A stretch of DNA of 64,000 nucleotides from CAVVIH01 sp963748295 (GTDB taxonomy: Bacteria > Acidobacteriota > Vicinamibacteria > Vicinamibacterales > 2-12-FULL-66-21). A program made the translations under genes and the position numbers. The stretch is from positions 248,001 through 312,000 of the forward strand of contig CAVVIH010000006.1 in assembly GCA_963748295.1 (NCBI GenBank). The letters are read 5' to 3'. A model generated the notes under the pieces. The model had not been told where the DNA came from, did not search any database, and was given only the letters and a program-made list of their open reading frames with translations. Positions 17,690 through 28,425 of this stretch are shown piece after piece (the stretch's first letter is position 1; every line of letters starts with the position of its first letter).

Positions 17690-20118
17690 TAGTCGCCTCG
17701 AAGCGACTCGATTGGATCCACTTTACTCGCCCGCCGGGCGGGCAGATAGCTCGCGAGCAGCCCGATCGCGGTCATGATGATCGACATTACCGCGAACACC
17801 ACCGGGTCCACCGCCTTGACGTTGTAGAGCAGCGTGCTCAGCAGCCGCGTGGACGCAACCGCCGCACCTACCCCCAGCGCCAGGCCAGCGAGGACCACCT
17901 TGGCGCCCTGCGACATCACCAGCCACCGCACTGCGCCCGCGGTCGCGCCCAGGGCCATCCGCACGCCGATCTCCCGTGTGCGCTCGGCCACGACGTACGA
18001 CAGGACGCCGTACAACCCCACCGCGCCAAGAATCAACGCCAACCCGGAGACGACGCCCAGCGTCAGCATCGTGAACGAGAGCATGATCATGGACCGCTGC
18101 GCGAGGAACTCCATCGTGAATTCCCGGTAGACCGGCGCCTCTGGCGCGACCTGACGCACGAGCTCGCGAACTTCGCGCAGGAGGCTGTCGGCGCGCGGCG
18201 ACTTCACGACATACGCGGGCGAGCTCCAGCGCCCACGCGTTGGCGGTCGGTCCAGTCAGCGGGAAATACACCACGGCCTGGCCGGCCTCGCGCCAATCGA
18301 ACTGCTTCACGTCCTCGACGACGCCGACGACGGTGAACGGCTGGTTGATGTTGGTGTTGCCGGCACGCCGGAGCCGCTGGCCAAGCGGATTCTGACCCGC
18401 CCAGAGCCGCTCCGCTGTCGAGCGGCTGATGACGACGCTGCTGTTCGGCGTGACGGCTTCGTCGTTCGTGAACGTGCGCCCCTGGAGCAGCGCGATTCCC
18501 ATCGCGCTGAAGTAGTCGCCGCCGGTGAAGTTGATGTCGAGCATCGTGCCGCCACTCGTCTCGACTCATGGCGTCGGTGAGGAAGCGCCAGCTGCCGGTG
18601 CCTTCGTCCAGAGGAATGTTGTTGACGACGCCCACGGCCGTCACGCCAGGAAGCGCGCGCAGGCGATCCATGAACATCAGATGCAGACGGCCCCAGCTCG
18701 GGCCGTCGACGAGCTGCGGCTGGTCGGGCGCGAACTGGAACGTGTAGATGTCCTTGATGTCGTAGCCGGCGTCCACGTTGCGGAGCCGCTGGAAGCTCTG
18801 CACCAGCAGCGCCGACCCTATGAGCAGCACCAGGGCGAGAGCGGTCTGGCCGACCACGAGCAGGTTGCGTCCCCAGTGATGCCGGCCGGTCGAGCGCCAG
18901 GCGTCGCGCAGCCGGGTGAGGTCGGGCGCCGACGCGCGCAGCGCGGGTAAGGCTCCGCACAGCAGCGCCGCAAGCATCACGAGCGCAAATGCGGCGGCGA
19001 CTGTCACGACGTCGAGACCGGCTTGTCCCAGGCGCGGGATCCCGGCCGGCGCCGCGCGCACGAAGAGCGGCAGCGTCAGGGTGCTCAGGAAGACGGCGAG
19101 AACGCCTGCCGGCAAGGCGACCAGAAACGCCTCCGACATCTGCAGCCGGACGAGCTGCGTCCGGCTCGCGCCGATCGCACGCCGGACCGCCATGTCGCGA
19201 CGTTTTCCTTCGGCGCGGACGAGGAACAGGTTCGTCACGTTCGCGCACGCGATGAGGAGCACGATCGACACCGCTCCGAGGAGGACCCACAGCGACGTAC
19301 GGACCGTCGGACCCACCATGCGGTCGAGCATCGGGTCGATCACCGCGCTGTGTCGTTCGATGGTCCGCACGTAGTTGGGCGTCCCGCCGAAGCGCCCGGG
19401 CAGTTCCTTCGACAGCTGCGTCAACTCGGTCGCCAGCTGCTCGCGGGTCACTCCATCTTTCATGCGTGCGATGACAGGCAATCCGAAGTTGCCCGGCACG
19501 GATCTGGTCGAGCCGCACCTGGTTCGGCACCCAGAGCAGCGTGTCGTCGCTCGGAAAGCGGAATTCGGCGGGCATGATGCCGATGACCTCCCGCATGCCG
19601 TCAGAGACGAAGTAAGACCGGCCGATCACGGATGGATCGCGGTTGAACCAGCTGCTCCACAGCTGGTCGCTGATGACCACGACGCGATCGGCATCTTCCG
19701 CGGCGGGCAGACGTCCGAGCTGCGGCCGGGCGCCCAACGTGGCGTACATATCGTTGGATGGAAACCCCATGGGGATCCGCTCGACGCGGTTCTCGGCACG
19801 GAGCGTCGACGTGCCGCCGCCGAACACGAAGATGCCGTCCAGGAGCTTTGAGCGTTCCTTGTAGTGGACGTAGAACTCGAGCCCGGGTCCAAACCGCTCG
19901 GGCAGATCGGAACCCGGGGCCGTCCCGGCAATGACGACGAGCCGGTCCGATGCGGGGAACGGCAGCGGCTTCAGCATCACGGTGTTGACGACGCTGAACA
20001 TGCCCGCGACCGCACCGATGGCGAGCGCCAGCGTGCCGACCGAGGTGATGAAAAAGCCCGGCGAGCGGCGAAGCGCCCGCCAGGCGTGGCGGAGATCGGT
20101 TGTCCATTGCGCAATCAC
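17689..20118 (-). CDS. orphan MacB/FtsX-type ABC permease (ADOP-like), three frame breaks
   Basis: Four minus-strand frames join into one ~809-residue protein. It starts MIAQWTTDLRHAWRALRRSPGF with a first helix (GTLALAIGAVAGMFSVVN). It continues through a MacB periplasmic domain, a first FtsX domain (VRTSLWVLLGAVSIVLLIACANV), a second MacB core (GGDYFSAMGIALLQGRTF) and a second FtsX domain (MLTLGVVSGLALILGAVGLYG ... LPARRASKVDPIESLRGD). The duplicated architecture without an adjacent ATPase fits the acidobacterial duplicated orphan permease group. Frames switch near 19500, 18560 and 18210. The transported substrate is unknown. Confidence 0.78.
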
Positions 20119-20175
20119 GTTAGCTATTCTGGCATTAGACAGGAACCGGCCGAAAGAGTTGGCGCCGCGCGTACG

Positions 20176-21456
20176 TTACCGACCTCCGCCTCGCGCCTCG
20201 ATCAACCGGAGCGACTCGCGGCTCACGAAGATCTTGTCGATGAACCGCTCGCCCCAGCCGACCGGCGTGACGTCACGGTACTCGCGAAGCGGTCCGCCGC
20301 CGTGTCCTTCTTCCAGGCGCTGCCGCAGGGAGGCGCGCACATTTGGGTTCGCGCCGCGGTCGAGCAGCAGCCGCGTGAAGCGCGCTTCGTCCGGCTGTCC
20401 CTTGCCGTAGTTGACCCAGAAGTTGTGCTGAGAGACGACCGTCGAGAAGAGCGCCGTGTAGCCGCCGAAGCCGTCGGCGTCGATAGACGAGGGCGCGTCG
20501 GGATCCATGCCCTTGCCGAGCAGCCATTCCGCGATTTCCAGCTCGTCGAAGTACGCGGCGATGTGGAGGAGCGTCGTTCCGTGCACCGGCGTCCCTTGCG
20601 CGGTGTACTGCTCTCTCGCACAGGCAGGGGCCAGCGACAGCGGGAAAACGTCAGCGATGTCGAATGTGCGCGTGAGGAGATCCGGGTCGCGCGCGAAGTG
20701 CGCCTCGAGCAGGTCGATGCGGCCGCGATGGAGCGCCATCACCGGCGTGTCTGGAGGCTCGAAGCCGTGCTCGACGTACATCTCCAGGATGCGGTGTTTG
20801 GCGGACGGGTTGCGGCTGTCGGTCCCGAGCAGGTGCTCCATGGTGTTCGTGTCAACAACACCGTCGGGGCCGACGACTCGGGCACCGAGCGCGAACAGCA
20901 CGGCCGTGCCTTCCACGCTCAGCGTGTACGCGGGGCCGGCGAGCGTCAATTTGTCGAGCGCCGGCCGCCCCGCCAGATCGTAGACGAGGCGCACCGTGTC
21001 GGGCTTGCCCTGGAGTGCCGCGCGTCCGGCGGCCAACTCGAGGTCTTTGGCGCCGTGGCCGTGAAGGAGACGAATGATACGGTCGCGCCCGAGGTTCGCC
21101 GCGTACGTCATCGGCGGGCCCCAGTTGCTGTCGGTGCGAATCAGCACGGGCTCATGGATCAGTGCCGGATTCCCCGTGATGAGCGCGAGGACTGTCTCGG
21201 AGTCATCGCGCCAGATCGCGTCCGCGAGCCGCACCGCGTGAACGAGCCTCGTCCAGCTCGACGTGCCGTAGCTCCGCGCGAGCGCGAGCTGCCCGTCCGC
21301 CAGCTTCGCGGCGGACGGATCGATTGATTCGGGATGATGCTCGCCCAATTCGGCGGTTGCATCCGCATCACCGGCGTGGATGGCGCGAAGGAATTCCTTG
21401 GCCTGGCGGTGAAGCTGTTCGAGGTCGGGCCGGACGGGCAGGCGGCGGACGGGCAT
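20176..21456 (-). CDS. ankyrin-repeat protein
   Basis: A 426-aa protein from the ATG at 21456 (MPVRRLPVRPDLEQLHRQAKE). The N-terminal 80 residues match the 'LRRLPxRPxLDQLxxQAKxLL' leader seen on many acidobacterial ankyrin proteins. Several degenerate ankyrin repeats follow, the clearest being TPVHGTTLLHIAAYFDELEIAEWLLGKGMDPDA and RFTRLLLDRGANPNVRA. It is probably a cytosolic protein-protein interaction module with an unknown partner. The C-terminus ends FVSRESLRLIEARGG. Confidence 0.75.
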   Translation of the reverse strand: MPVRRLPVRPDLEQLHRQAKEFLRAIHAGDADATAELGEHHPESIDPSAAKLADGQLALARSYGTSSWTRLVHAVRLADAIWRDDSETVLALITGNPALIHEPVLIRTDSNWGPPMTYAANLGRDRIIRLLHGHGAKDLELAAGRAALQGKPDTVRLVYDLAGRPALDKLTLAGPAYTLSVEGTAVLFALGARVVGPDGVVDTNTMEHLLGTDSRNPSAKHRILEMYVEHGFEPPDTPVMALHRGRIDLLEAHFARDPDLLTRTFDIADVFPLSLAPACAREQYTAQGTPVHGTTLLHIAAYFDELEIAEWLLGKGMDPDAPSSIDADGFGGYTALFSTVVSQHNFWVNYGKGQPDEARFTRLLLDRGANPNVRASLRQRLEEGHGGGPLREYRDVTPVGWGERFIDKIFVSRESLRLIEARGGGR

Positions 21457-21631
21457 GACGAGCCTCCTAATTCGAGCCCGTGGTCCGCTGTCGTCGGGCA
21501 CAGGAGGTTCGGCAATCACGTCCGAACGTCTGGCGATCTACTCAGGTGGACTCAGTCCTGTCCGCGGACGGGAGGCGCCCTGCGCGCCCGCCCCAAGCTA
21601 CCACAAGTAGCCCGGGGCGGGCACTGGGCGG

Positions 21632-22117
21632 TTATCGGCCGCCCGGCGTCTTGCCAAGGTCCGCCTTGGTCGGCGGGCCGTTGATCCAAGTGATGTCCCA
21701 GGCGGCATCGACCGTGATGAACACGAGCGCATCGCCGGACGCCCATGCCTGATGGTGCGTCTTGGCGGGAATGTAATTGAAGCCGCCTGCCCCGAGCTGG
21801 TGGCGCATGCCGTCGTGTTCGAACGTCCAGTTGCCGCGGATCACGGTGTGCGTCTCGTTCGCGCTGTGCCAGTGCATCGGCACGTGCATCTGCTTCGGCA
21901 CGCGAATCAGCAGCTGGGTGGCCTGCGTTGCGGGGTCCACGCGTAGAACGGCGATCTGCGGCGAGTCGGCGCCGAGCTCGGGGACGATCGGCTGCCATTT
22001 CAGGTCTTTGTAATCCGCGTTTATCGCCTGCCCGGCCTTCGCCGGCGCCTGCGCCTGGGCCGCCGGCGACGCGGCCGCAAGGATCGTTACCAGCACGGCC
22101 CAACCCCTTTTTTGCAT
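21632..22117 (-). CDS. secreted cupin-domain protein
   Basis: A 161-aa protein with a signal peptide (LVTILAAASPAAQAQA). The core is a double-stranded beta-helix cupin. The metal-binding motif appears as MHWHSANETHTVIRGNW (about 82-98), and the second motif as GGFNYIPAKTHHQAW. The two His pairs plus Glu should bind a divalent metal. It resembles DUF4437/ChrR-like cupins of unknown substrate. It is followed by a 70-base gap and then the antiporter gene. Confidence 0.72.
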   Translation of the reverse strand: MQKRGWAVLVTILAAASPAAQAQAPAKAGQAINADYKDLKWQPIVPELGADSPQIAVLRVDPATQATQLLIRVPKQMHVPMHWHSANETHTVIRGNWTFEHDGMRHQLGAGGFNYIPAKTHHQAWASGDALVFITVDAAWDITWINGPPTKADLGKTPGGR

Positions 22118-22188
22118 CCTGCAACTCCTTTTTACGGATGTCTGCGAACGTGCGACCGATGGATCTCAAGTTGAATGCGGGCGATCCT

Positions 22189-24285
22189 TCACGTCGCAGG
22201 CCGCATAGTCGACACTCCCGCTGGTGCGGTCACGGTGCGGACGACGAACACGGGACACTCGGCGGTCCCGGCGACGGCGGTCGCGGCCTCGCCGAAATCG
22301 GACTGATCGAAGTCAGACCCGGCGGCGATCACCACTGCCGACCCGTGATCAAGGGAGACCGGCTCCCGCGGTTGTCCGGCCTCGATCTCTACTGTTCGCA
22401 CGATTGTCTGCAAGCTTCCGGCAATCCGCCCGGCAATAGCGGCCAGGCGACCGTCCGCGTCTTCTGCCGAGAGGACGAGCAGCACGGGTTTCGCAGGTCC
22501 CGGCTGCACGCCGACGCCCTGTCGATCCACGAACACGGCGACGTCGGCTGACGCCAGCCGGAAAACCGTGTGGACCAGCGCGCGTACAACGTGTCGCTCC
22601 AGAGAGGCGCGATGCCAGCCGAGCAGAATCGCGCTGCAGTGCTGGGTTTCGGCGACGAGGGCGAGATCGCGGCCGACGGCGTCGGACAGAAACGAGATCG
22701 CGCGCGCGCTCACGCCTGCGGCCTCGGCCTGGTCTGTCAACCGCTCCATCGCCTCGATCGAGCTGTCGATCTGGCTTTCTTCGTCTCTCAGGCCGGTGCG
22801 GAACTCGGGCGCGCGGGCCGTCGGAATCAGCCTGACCAGCAGCAGCTCCGCCGGGCGCTCGCGGCCCATCAACCGGATGCCGCCATCGACCAGCGCGCGG
22901 GCGTTCTCCGGATTGCCGAGCGCGACGAGGACGCGGTGAACGCCCGGCCTGGGATCGCCGCCGGCCAGCACGCGCACCATCTGGCGGCGTGGCATGAGGC
23001 GGTTCAGAATCGGCGCGGCCATGAATGTCGTGACGAGCGCCATGATGACCATCATGGCGAAGACGCGATCGGATAACACACCCAGGTTCAGGCCGACCGT
23101 GAGGATGACCAGCTCGGTCAAGCCGCGCGTATTCATCAGGGTGCCGAGCGCCAGCGCGTCGCGCACCGAATACCCGGTGGCCATCGCGGCCGCGCCGCAG
23201 CCGGCCAGCTTGCCGGCGATCGCCGCGCCCGTCACGAGGATCGTCCAGCCCACCAGCTGCGCGGAATCGAGCGCGAACAGATTGGTGCGGAGCCCCGCGA
23301 CCGCGAAGAACACGGGCAACAGGACGATGACGGTGAAATCTTCGATCTTGTCGATCAGCTCGCGGATCATGCGCGAGCGGTGGGGCATCACGGCGCCCGC
23401 AATGAACGCGCCGAAGATCGCATGAATCCCGATCCATTCGGTGACGTATGCCGAGAGCAGCAGTCCGACGATCACCGCGGCGGCCTGGTCGACGGTGAGC
23501 CGCCCGGTCGCCTCGTACCGCCTCGAGAGCATGCCAAAGAGCCGCCTGCCGGCGGTCAGCATCAGCGCGGCAAAGAGCGCGGTGTGCAGCAATACCGTGG
23601 CTGCCTCCCCTGCCGAGCCGGTGCGCGTCAGACCGGCGACTGCCGCCAGGAGAATCCATGCGGTGACATCGTCCACGGCGGCGGCGCACAGAGCCGAGGT
23701 GCCGAGCGGCGACTTGTACAGCCCGCGTTCCACCAGAATGCGCGCGAGCACCGGGAACGCCGTGATGCACATCGCCGCGCCCATGAACAGCGAGAAGGCG
23801 AACGGCTCCGGGGGCGCAGCGGCGCCGCCGACGAAGATCCCGGCGTTGTTCACCGCCAGCAGCGGCACACCAATCAGCGCGCCGAGCACGAACGGGACGG
23901 CGACGCCGCTCGACGAGATGGCCAGCGCGCGCCGGCCTTCCTTGCGGATCAGGCCCGTATCGAGCTCCAGGCCGACCAGGAACATGAAGAAAATCAGGCC
24001 GAGATCCGCCAGCTGGCGCAGCGGCACGTCCGGAGGAAAAAGCTGCGCCTGCAGCTCCGGAACGATCCGTCCCAGCACACTCGGACCGAGCAGGATGCCC
24101 GCCACGATTTCGCCGATGACCGCCGGCTGTCCGGCGCGGACGGCCAGGCCGCCAAGCACGCGCGCCGCGATGATGATGATGGCGAGATCCAGCAGGAGGA
24201 AGAGTAGGATCTCCGATGCGGCCGGCACTCCAGGCCTCGCTTCTATTCGGAGGGACACTCCGCTCGGCGGGGACAGATCCGCCAA
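22189..24285 (-). CDS. CPA2-type cation:proton antiporter with universal-stress C-terminus
   Basis: The product is 698 aa. Residues ~25-420 form a Na+/H+ or K+/H+ exchanger domain (KefB-like) with 12-13 hydrophobic segments. Among them are GEIVAGILLGPSVLG, LIFFMFLVGLELD and AVDDVTAWILLAAVAG, the last carrying the paired acidic residues expected to move protons. The C-terminal ~250 residues are soluble and alpha/beta, and look like two universal-stress-protein modules (HRVLVALGNPENARALVDGG). No TrkA-N Rossmann domain is seen, so regulation probably differs from Kef. It should sit in the inner membrane and handle pH or cation balance. It is divergent from the ABC operon at 24384. Confidence 0.82.
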   Translation of the reverse strand: MADLSPPSGVSLRIEARPGVPAASEILLFLLLDLAIIIIAARVLGGLAVRAGQPAVIGEIVAGILLGPSVLGRIVPELQAQLFPPDVPLRQLADLGLIFFMFLVGLELDTGLIRKEGRRALAISSSGVAVPFVLGALIGVPLLAVNNAGIFVGGAAAPPEPFAFSLFMGAAMCITAFPVLARILVERGLYKSPLGTSALCAAAVDDVTAWILLAAVAGLTRTGSAGEAATVLLHTALFAALMLTAGRRLFGMLSRRYEATGRLTVDQAAAVIVGLLLSAYVTEWIGIHAIFGAFIAGAVMPHRSRMIRELIDKIEDFTVIVLLPVFFAVAGLRTNLFALDSAQLVGWTILVTGAAIAGKLAGCGAAAMATGYSVRDALALGTLMNTRGLTELVILTVGLNLGVLSDRVFAMMVIMALVTTFMAAPILNRLMPRRQMVRVLAGGDPRPGVHRVLVALGNPENARALVDGGIRLMGRERPAELLLVRLIPTARAPEFRTGLRDEESQIDSSIEAMERLTDQAEAAGVSARAISFLSDAVGRDLALVAETQHCSAILLGWHRASLERHVVRALVHTVFRLASADVAVFVDRQGVGVQPGPAKPVLLVLSAEDADGRLAAIAGRIAGSLQTIVRTVEIEAGQPREPVSLDHGSAVVIAAGSDFDQSDFGEAATAVAGTAECPVFVVRTVTAPAGVSTMRPAT

Positions 24286-24383
24286 TGGGTTGCGATGCTA
24301 CCGCAGAACGAGCCTGCGCCGCAGAAGGCATAAAAAAATTGACCGCTCGCGAATCAACCGTCAGTACAAGAAGCCCTCTGTCG

Positions 24384-25106
24384 ATGACGATGCCGGTCGT
24401 TCAGTCGGTCCAGCCGCCGGGTCCGGCCAACATCATTCAGCTCGATGGCGTTTCGAAGCGGTACGAGGGGCGCGCCGCGGTGGTCGCGCTGGATCGCCTG
24501 GACCTCGCCATCGGCAAAGGCGAGCTCGTCTCCATCATCGGGCCGTCGGGATCGGGCAAGTCGACGCTGTTGAACCTGATCGGCACGCTCGATCAGCCGT
24601 CCACGGGCGACGTGGTGATCGACGGGCAGTCACTTGCCTCGCTCAACGACCACGAGCGCACCCGCGTGCGCCGCGACAAGATTGGATTCATCTTCCAGTT
24701 CTTCAACCTGCTGCCCAGCCTGACGGCCGTGCAGAACGTCGCCCTGCCTCTCCATCTGCGGAAGTGGCCGCGCAGGAAGACGGAGGAACGCGCGCGTGAG
24801 CTCCTGGACCTCGTCGGCCTCGGCCAGCGCACCCACCACCTGCCGGATGAACTCTCCGGCGGCGAGCGGCAGCGCGTGGCAATCGCGCGGGCGCTGTCGA
24901 TCTACCCGCCAATCCTGCTGGGGGACGAGCCGACCGGCAACCTGGATTCGAAGACGGGCACGGAGATTCTCGCGTTGCTGCGAGATCTCCACAGCCGGCT
25001 GGGTACGACGGTGGTCCTCGTCACCCATGACATGACGGTGGCCGGGAGCTGCCCGCGTGTGGTCCGGATGAAGGACGGCAGGATTGTCGAGGACACGCGG
25101 CGATGA
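24384..25106 (+). CDS. ABC transporter ATP-binding protein (MacB/LolD type)
   Basis: A 240-aa protein from the ATG at 24384. Walker A is GPSGSGKST (53-61), the Q loop sits in FIFQFFNLL, the ABC signature is LSGGE (157-161), Walker B is ILLGDE (177-182), and a switch His occurs in VTHD. Its size and sequence fit the MacB/LolD/FtsE group, which power permeases that move lipids, lipoproteins or peptides out of the inner membrane. The stop overlaps the start of the permease gene (ATGA at 25103-25106). Confidence 0.9.
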   Translation: MTMPVVQSVQPPGPANIIQLDGVSKRYEGRAAVVALDRLDLAIGKGELVSIIGPSGSGKSTLLNLIGTLDQPSTGDVVIDGQSLASLNDHERTRVRRDKIGFIFQFFNLLPSLTAVQNVALPLHLRKWPRRKTEERARELLDLVGLGQRTHHLPDELSGGERQRVAIARALSIYPPILLGDEPTGNLDSKTGTEILALLRDLHSRLGTTVVLVTHDMTVAGSCPRVVRMKDGRIVEDTRR

Positions 25107-27653
25107 GGCTGCTCCACCTGATCAGCTGGCCCTACCTGCGGCGCCACCTGGGACGGAGCATCCTGACGGTTGCCGCCGTGGCCATGGGCGTCGCGGTTTT
25201 CGTCGCGATGCGCGGCGCCAACGCGGCCGTGCTGGCCAGCTTTCAAAACACCATCGATCGAATCGCCGGGGCGACCGAGCTCCAGATCACGGCCGGCGAA
25301 CCCGGCTTCGACGAAGAGGTGCTCGAACGCGTGCAGGAGCACCCGCAGGTGCGGGTGGCGGCGCCCGTTATCGAGGCAATCGTCGGCACACGCCTGCCTG
25401 GTCAGGGCAACCTGCTGATTCTCGGCGTCGACATGACCGGCGACATGAGCCTGCGCGAATACGATCTCGAGAACGCCGAGGCGGCGATCCTGGACGACCC
25501 GCTGGTGTTCCTGGCGCAGCCGGACTCGATCATGGTGAGCGCCGCGTTCGCCGCGCGGAATAACCTCACGATCAACAGCCGTGTGCCGCTCGATACGATG
25601 GAGGGACCCAAGGACTTCGTCGTCCGCGGCATCCTGCGTCCCTCGGGGCTGAGCGGCGCGTTTGGCGGCAACATCGCCATCATGGACATCTACGCGGCGC
25701 AGTTCGTGTTTGGCCGCGGACGCAAGTTCGATCGCATCGATCTCGCGGTCACGCCGGGGACCGAGGTGGCGGACGTGCAGGCGTCGCTCCAGTCCCAGCT
25801 TGGATCCGCATTCCAGGTCGAGGCCCCGAGCACCCGCGGTCAGAGTTTTCAGTCTCTGCTGCGGATTTATCGGTACATGATTTATTTCTCGAGCGCGTTT
25901 GCCCTCGCCATCGGGATGTTCATCATCTACAACGCGTTCGCGATCGCGGTGACGCAGCGGCGCGGAGAGATCGGCCTGCTGCGCGCGCTCGGCGCCACGC
26001 GCGCCACCATCGCGGGCCTGTTCGTCAGCGAAGGTCTGCTGATTGGCGCGGTCGGGTCGGCGATCGGTCTCGGGCTGGGCGATGCCGCGACGGGCCTGGT
26101 GACGAGCGTCACCGGCAATCTCGTTCGCGGCGTCTACGGGGTCGGCGGCGCCCCGGCGGAGATGGCGCTGACGCCGCGTGTCGTCGCGCTGGCTGCGGCC
26201 GTCGGCATCGCCACCAGCGCGCTGGCGGCGATAGTGCCGGCGCGAGCGGCGGCGCGCGTCGACCCGGTCAAGGCGCTTCAGAAGGGGCGCGGTCAGGCGA
26301 TCGGCGGCCTGACCGGCCGGGCCCGGGGACGGCTGGCTGCGGCACTCGCAGTTCTGGGCGCCGTGATCGTGTTCACCACCGCATCGCTGGCGCTGTTCTA
26401 CGTCGGCGTGGTCTCGATCCTCGTGGCCGCTCTGCTGCTGACACCCTTTGCTGCGCTGGGCCTGACCCGCGGCCTTCGGCCGGCGCTCTGCTGGATCCGT
26501 CCGGTCGAAGGGGCGCTCGCGGCCGACAGCCTCATCGCCGCGCCGATGCGGACGTCAGCGACGGTTGCCGCGTTGATGCTGTCGCTGGCGCTCGTGATTG
26601 GCCTGGGAGGAACCGCGCGCGGCAGCTACGCGGGGATCACCGACTGGATGAACACGGCGATCAACGCGGATTTCTTCGTCACGAGCTCGCCAACGCTGAC
26701 CGAGCGCAATTACCGGTTCCCCGCCTCGATGGGTCAGGAACTCTCGGCCATCGACGGTATCCAGGAAGTCCACCTGCTCAGGACTGCGCGCATCCAGATG
26801 GATGGCAACCACGTCCTGATCATCTCCGGCGATCTGCTGCGGATCCAGGCGCGATCACCGAGGCGCGCCGTGGCCGGCCGCCTCGACGACATGTTCCAGG
26901 CGGCGGCTTCGGGCAAAGGCGTGATCGCCTCGGAAAACTTCGCCGCCCTCCGAGGCGTGCGCCTCGGCGACAGCATCGAGATCCCGACCCCCGCCGGGTT
27001 GCTGGTGTTGCCACTCGTCGGGATCGTGCGCGAGTACTCGGATCAACAGGGGGCACTCTTGCTCGATCGCACGCTCTTCGTCGATCGCTGGCAGGACGAC
27101 AGCGTGGACATCTTTCGTGTCTTCCTCGAGCCCGGCGCTTCCGCTGAAGGCGTCAAACGAACCATCCTCACGACCTTTGCCGGCAATCGGCGGCTTTTCG
27201 TCCTGTCGAACGCCGAGGTCCGGGAGTACGTCACGGGCCTCACGGACCAGTGGTTTACGATGTCGTGGGCACAGCTCGGGATTGCCATCGTCGTGGCCGT
27301 CCTGGGCGTCGTCAACTCGCTCACCGTGTCGGTCGCCGATCGGCGGCGCGAACTGGGTATTCTGCGTGCGCTCGGCGGCTTTCCCAACCAGGTTCGCTGG
27401 GCCATCTGGATGGAGGCGTTCACCGTCGGCCTGGTCAGCGTCATCCTCGGCCTCGACTCTCGGCGCCGTCATGCTGTACCTGCAGTTGGATCTGACGACC
27501 CGCAATTTCCCCGGCTTCCGCTTCGATTACCTGTACCCCTACGGCGTCGCGGCGCTGCTCGTTCCGATCGTGCTGCTGGCGGCCATCATCGGCGCGGTGG
27601 CGCCGGCAGAATCGGCGGTGCGCGGGCTCTCTCGTCGAGGCACTCGAATATGA
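25103..27653 (+). CDS. FtsX/LolE-type ABC permease, one frame break
   Basis: The locus gives about 850 aa. It has an N-terminal helix and MacB-like periplasmic domain, a first FtsX domain (FALAIGMFIIYNAFAIAVTQ), a middle pair of membrane segments, a second periplasmic domain, and a final FtsX domain (QLGIAIVVAVLGVVNSLTV). The frame shifts near 27457 and the C-terminus continues as LGAVMLYLQLDLTTRNF, ending GLSRRGTRI. The final stop overlaps the next gene's ATG (ATGA at 27650-27653). It pairs with the preceding ATPase and probably exports an envelope lipid or lipoprotein. Confidence 0.85.
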
Positions 27654-28406
27654 ATAGGCTGCTCGTCCTCCTCTTCGCCGTCACGACCCTGCCGCTCGGG
27701 AGCGCGCCGGACGCGCGACAGATCATCAGCGAGCTGCAGAAGCGATCCCGCGTCGACTCGCAGCAGTACAAGGGCGTGCTGAAAGTGATCGACAGCGGCA
27801 ACCGGGTTTCCGAGAAAGGGTGGACCTACGCGCGTACGGGGTCGCACGGCAACAGCAAGGTCGTCATCCGATTCACCACGCCGGCCGAAGTCAAGGGAGT
27901 GGCGCTGCTGGTACTCAATTACCCGGACCGCGCCTCCGACCAGTGGATGTGGACGCCCGCCATCAATCGGGAACGCAGGGTCGCCACCCAGGATCGCCGC
28001 GCGCGCTTCTTCGGCACCGACTTCAGCTTCGAGGATCTCGAGGAACGAGACATCGAGCAATACGACTACGAGATGCAAGGCGAGGACACGCTCGAGGGTG
28101 AGGCCTGCTGGAAAATCGCGGCCACCCCCAAGGCCGGCAAGCGTTCGCAGTACCACGCGATCGATCTACTGGGTGCGTAAGAGCAACTATACGTACGCGC
28201 AGATCGAGAACTTCGATGGAGACAAACTGGTGCGGCGGCTCAAGTACCGGGACATGAGCAACATTCAGAACGTGTGGACCGCCCGGACCCTCGAGGTGGA
28301 AGACGTCACGCGCAAGAGCCGCACCGTCCTCACGATCGACTCCGTCGTCTACAACGCGCCGCTTGCGGACAATGAGTTCACCGTTCAGGCCCTTCGGCGC
28401 GGGTAA
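27650..28406 (+). CDS. LolA-like outer-membrane lipoprotein-sorting protein, one frame break
   Basis: About 251 aa after correcting one base near 28160. It has a signal peptide (LLVLLFAVTTLPLGSAPDA). The body is the LolA-like fold seen in periplasmic lipid carriers: GVLKVIDSGNRVSEKGW, VVIRFTTPAEVKGVALLVLNY, WMWTPAINRERRV, FGTDFSFEDLEERDI. The restored C-terminus reads IYWVRKSNYTYAQIENFDG ... DNEFTVQALRRG. It is expected to ferry a hydrophobic cargo across the periplasm between the ABC permease and the outer membrane. It is translationally coupled to the permease. Confidence 0.82.
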
Positions 28407-28425
28407 CGCGCCACGGCCGCGGCGG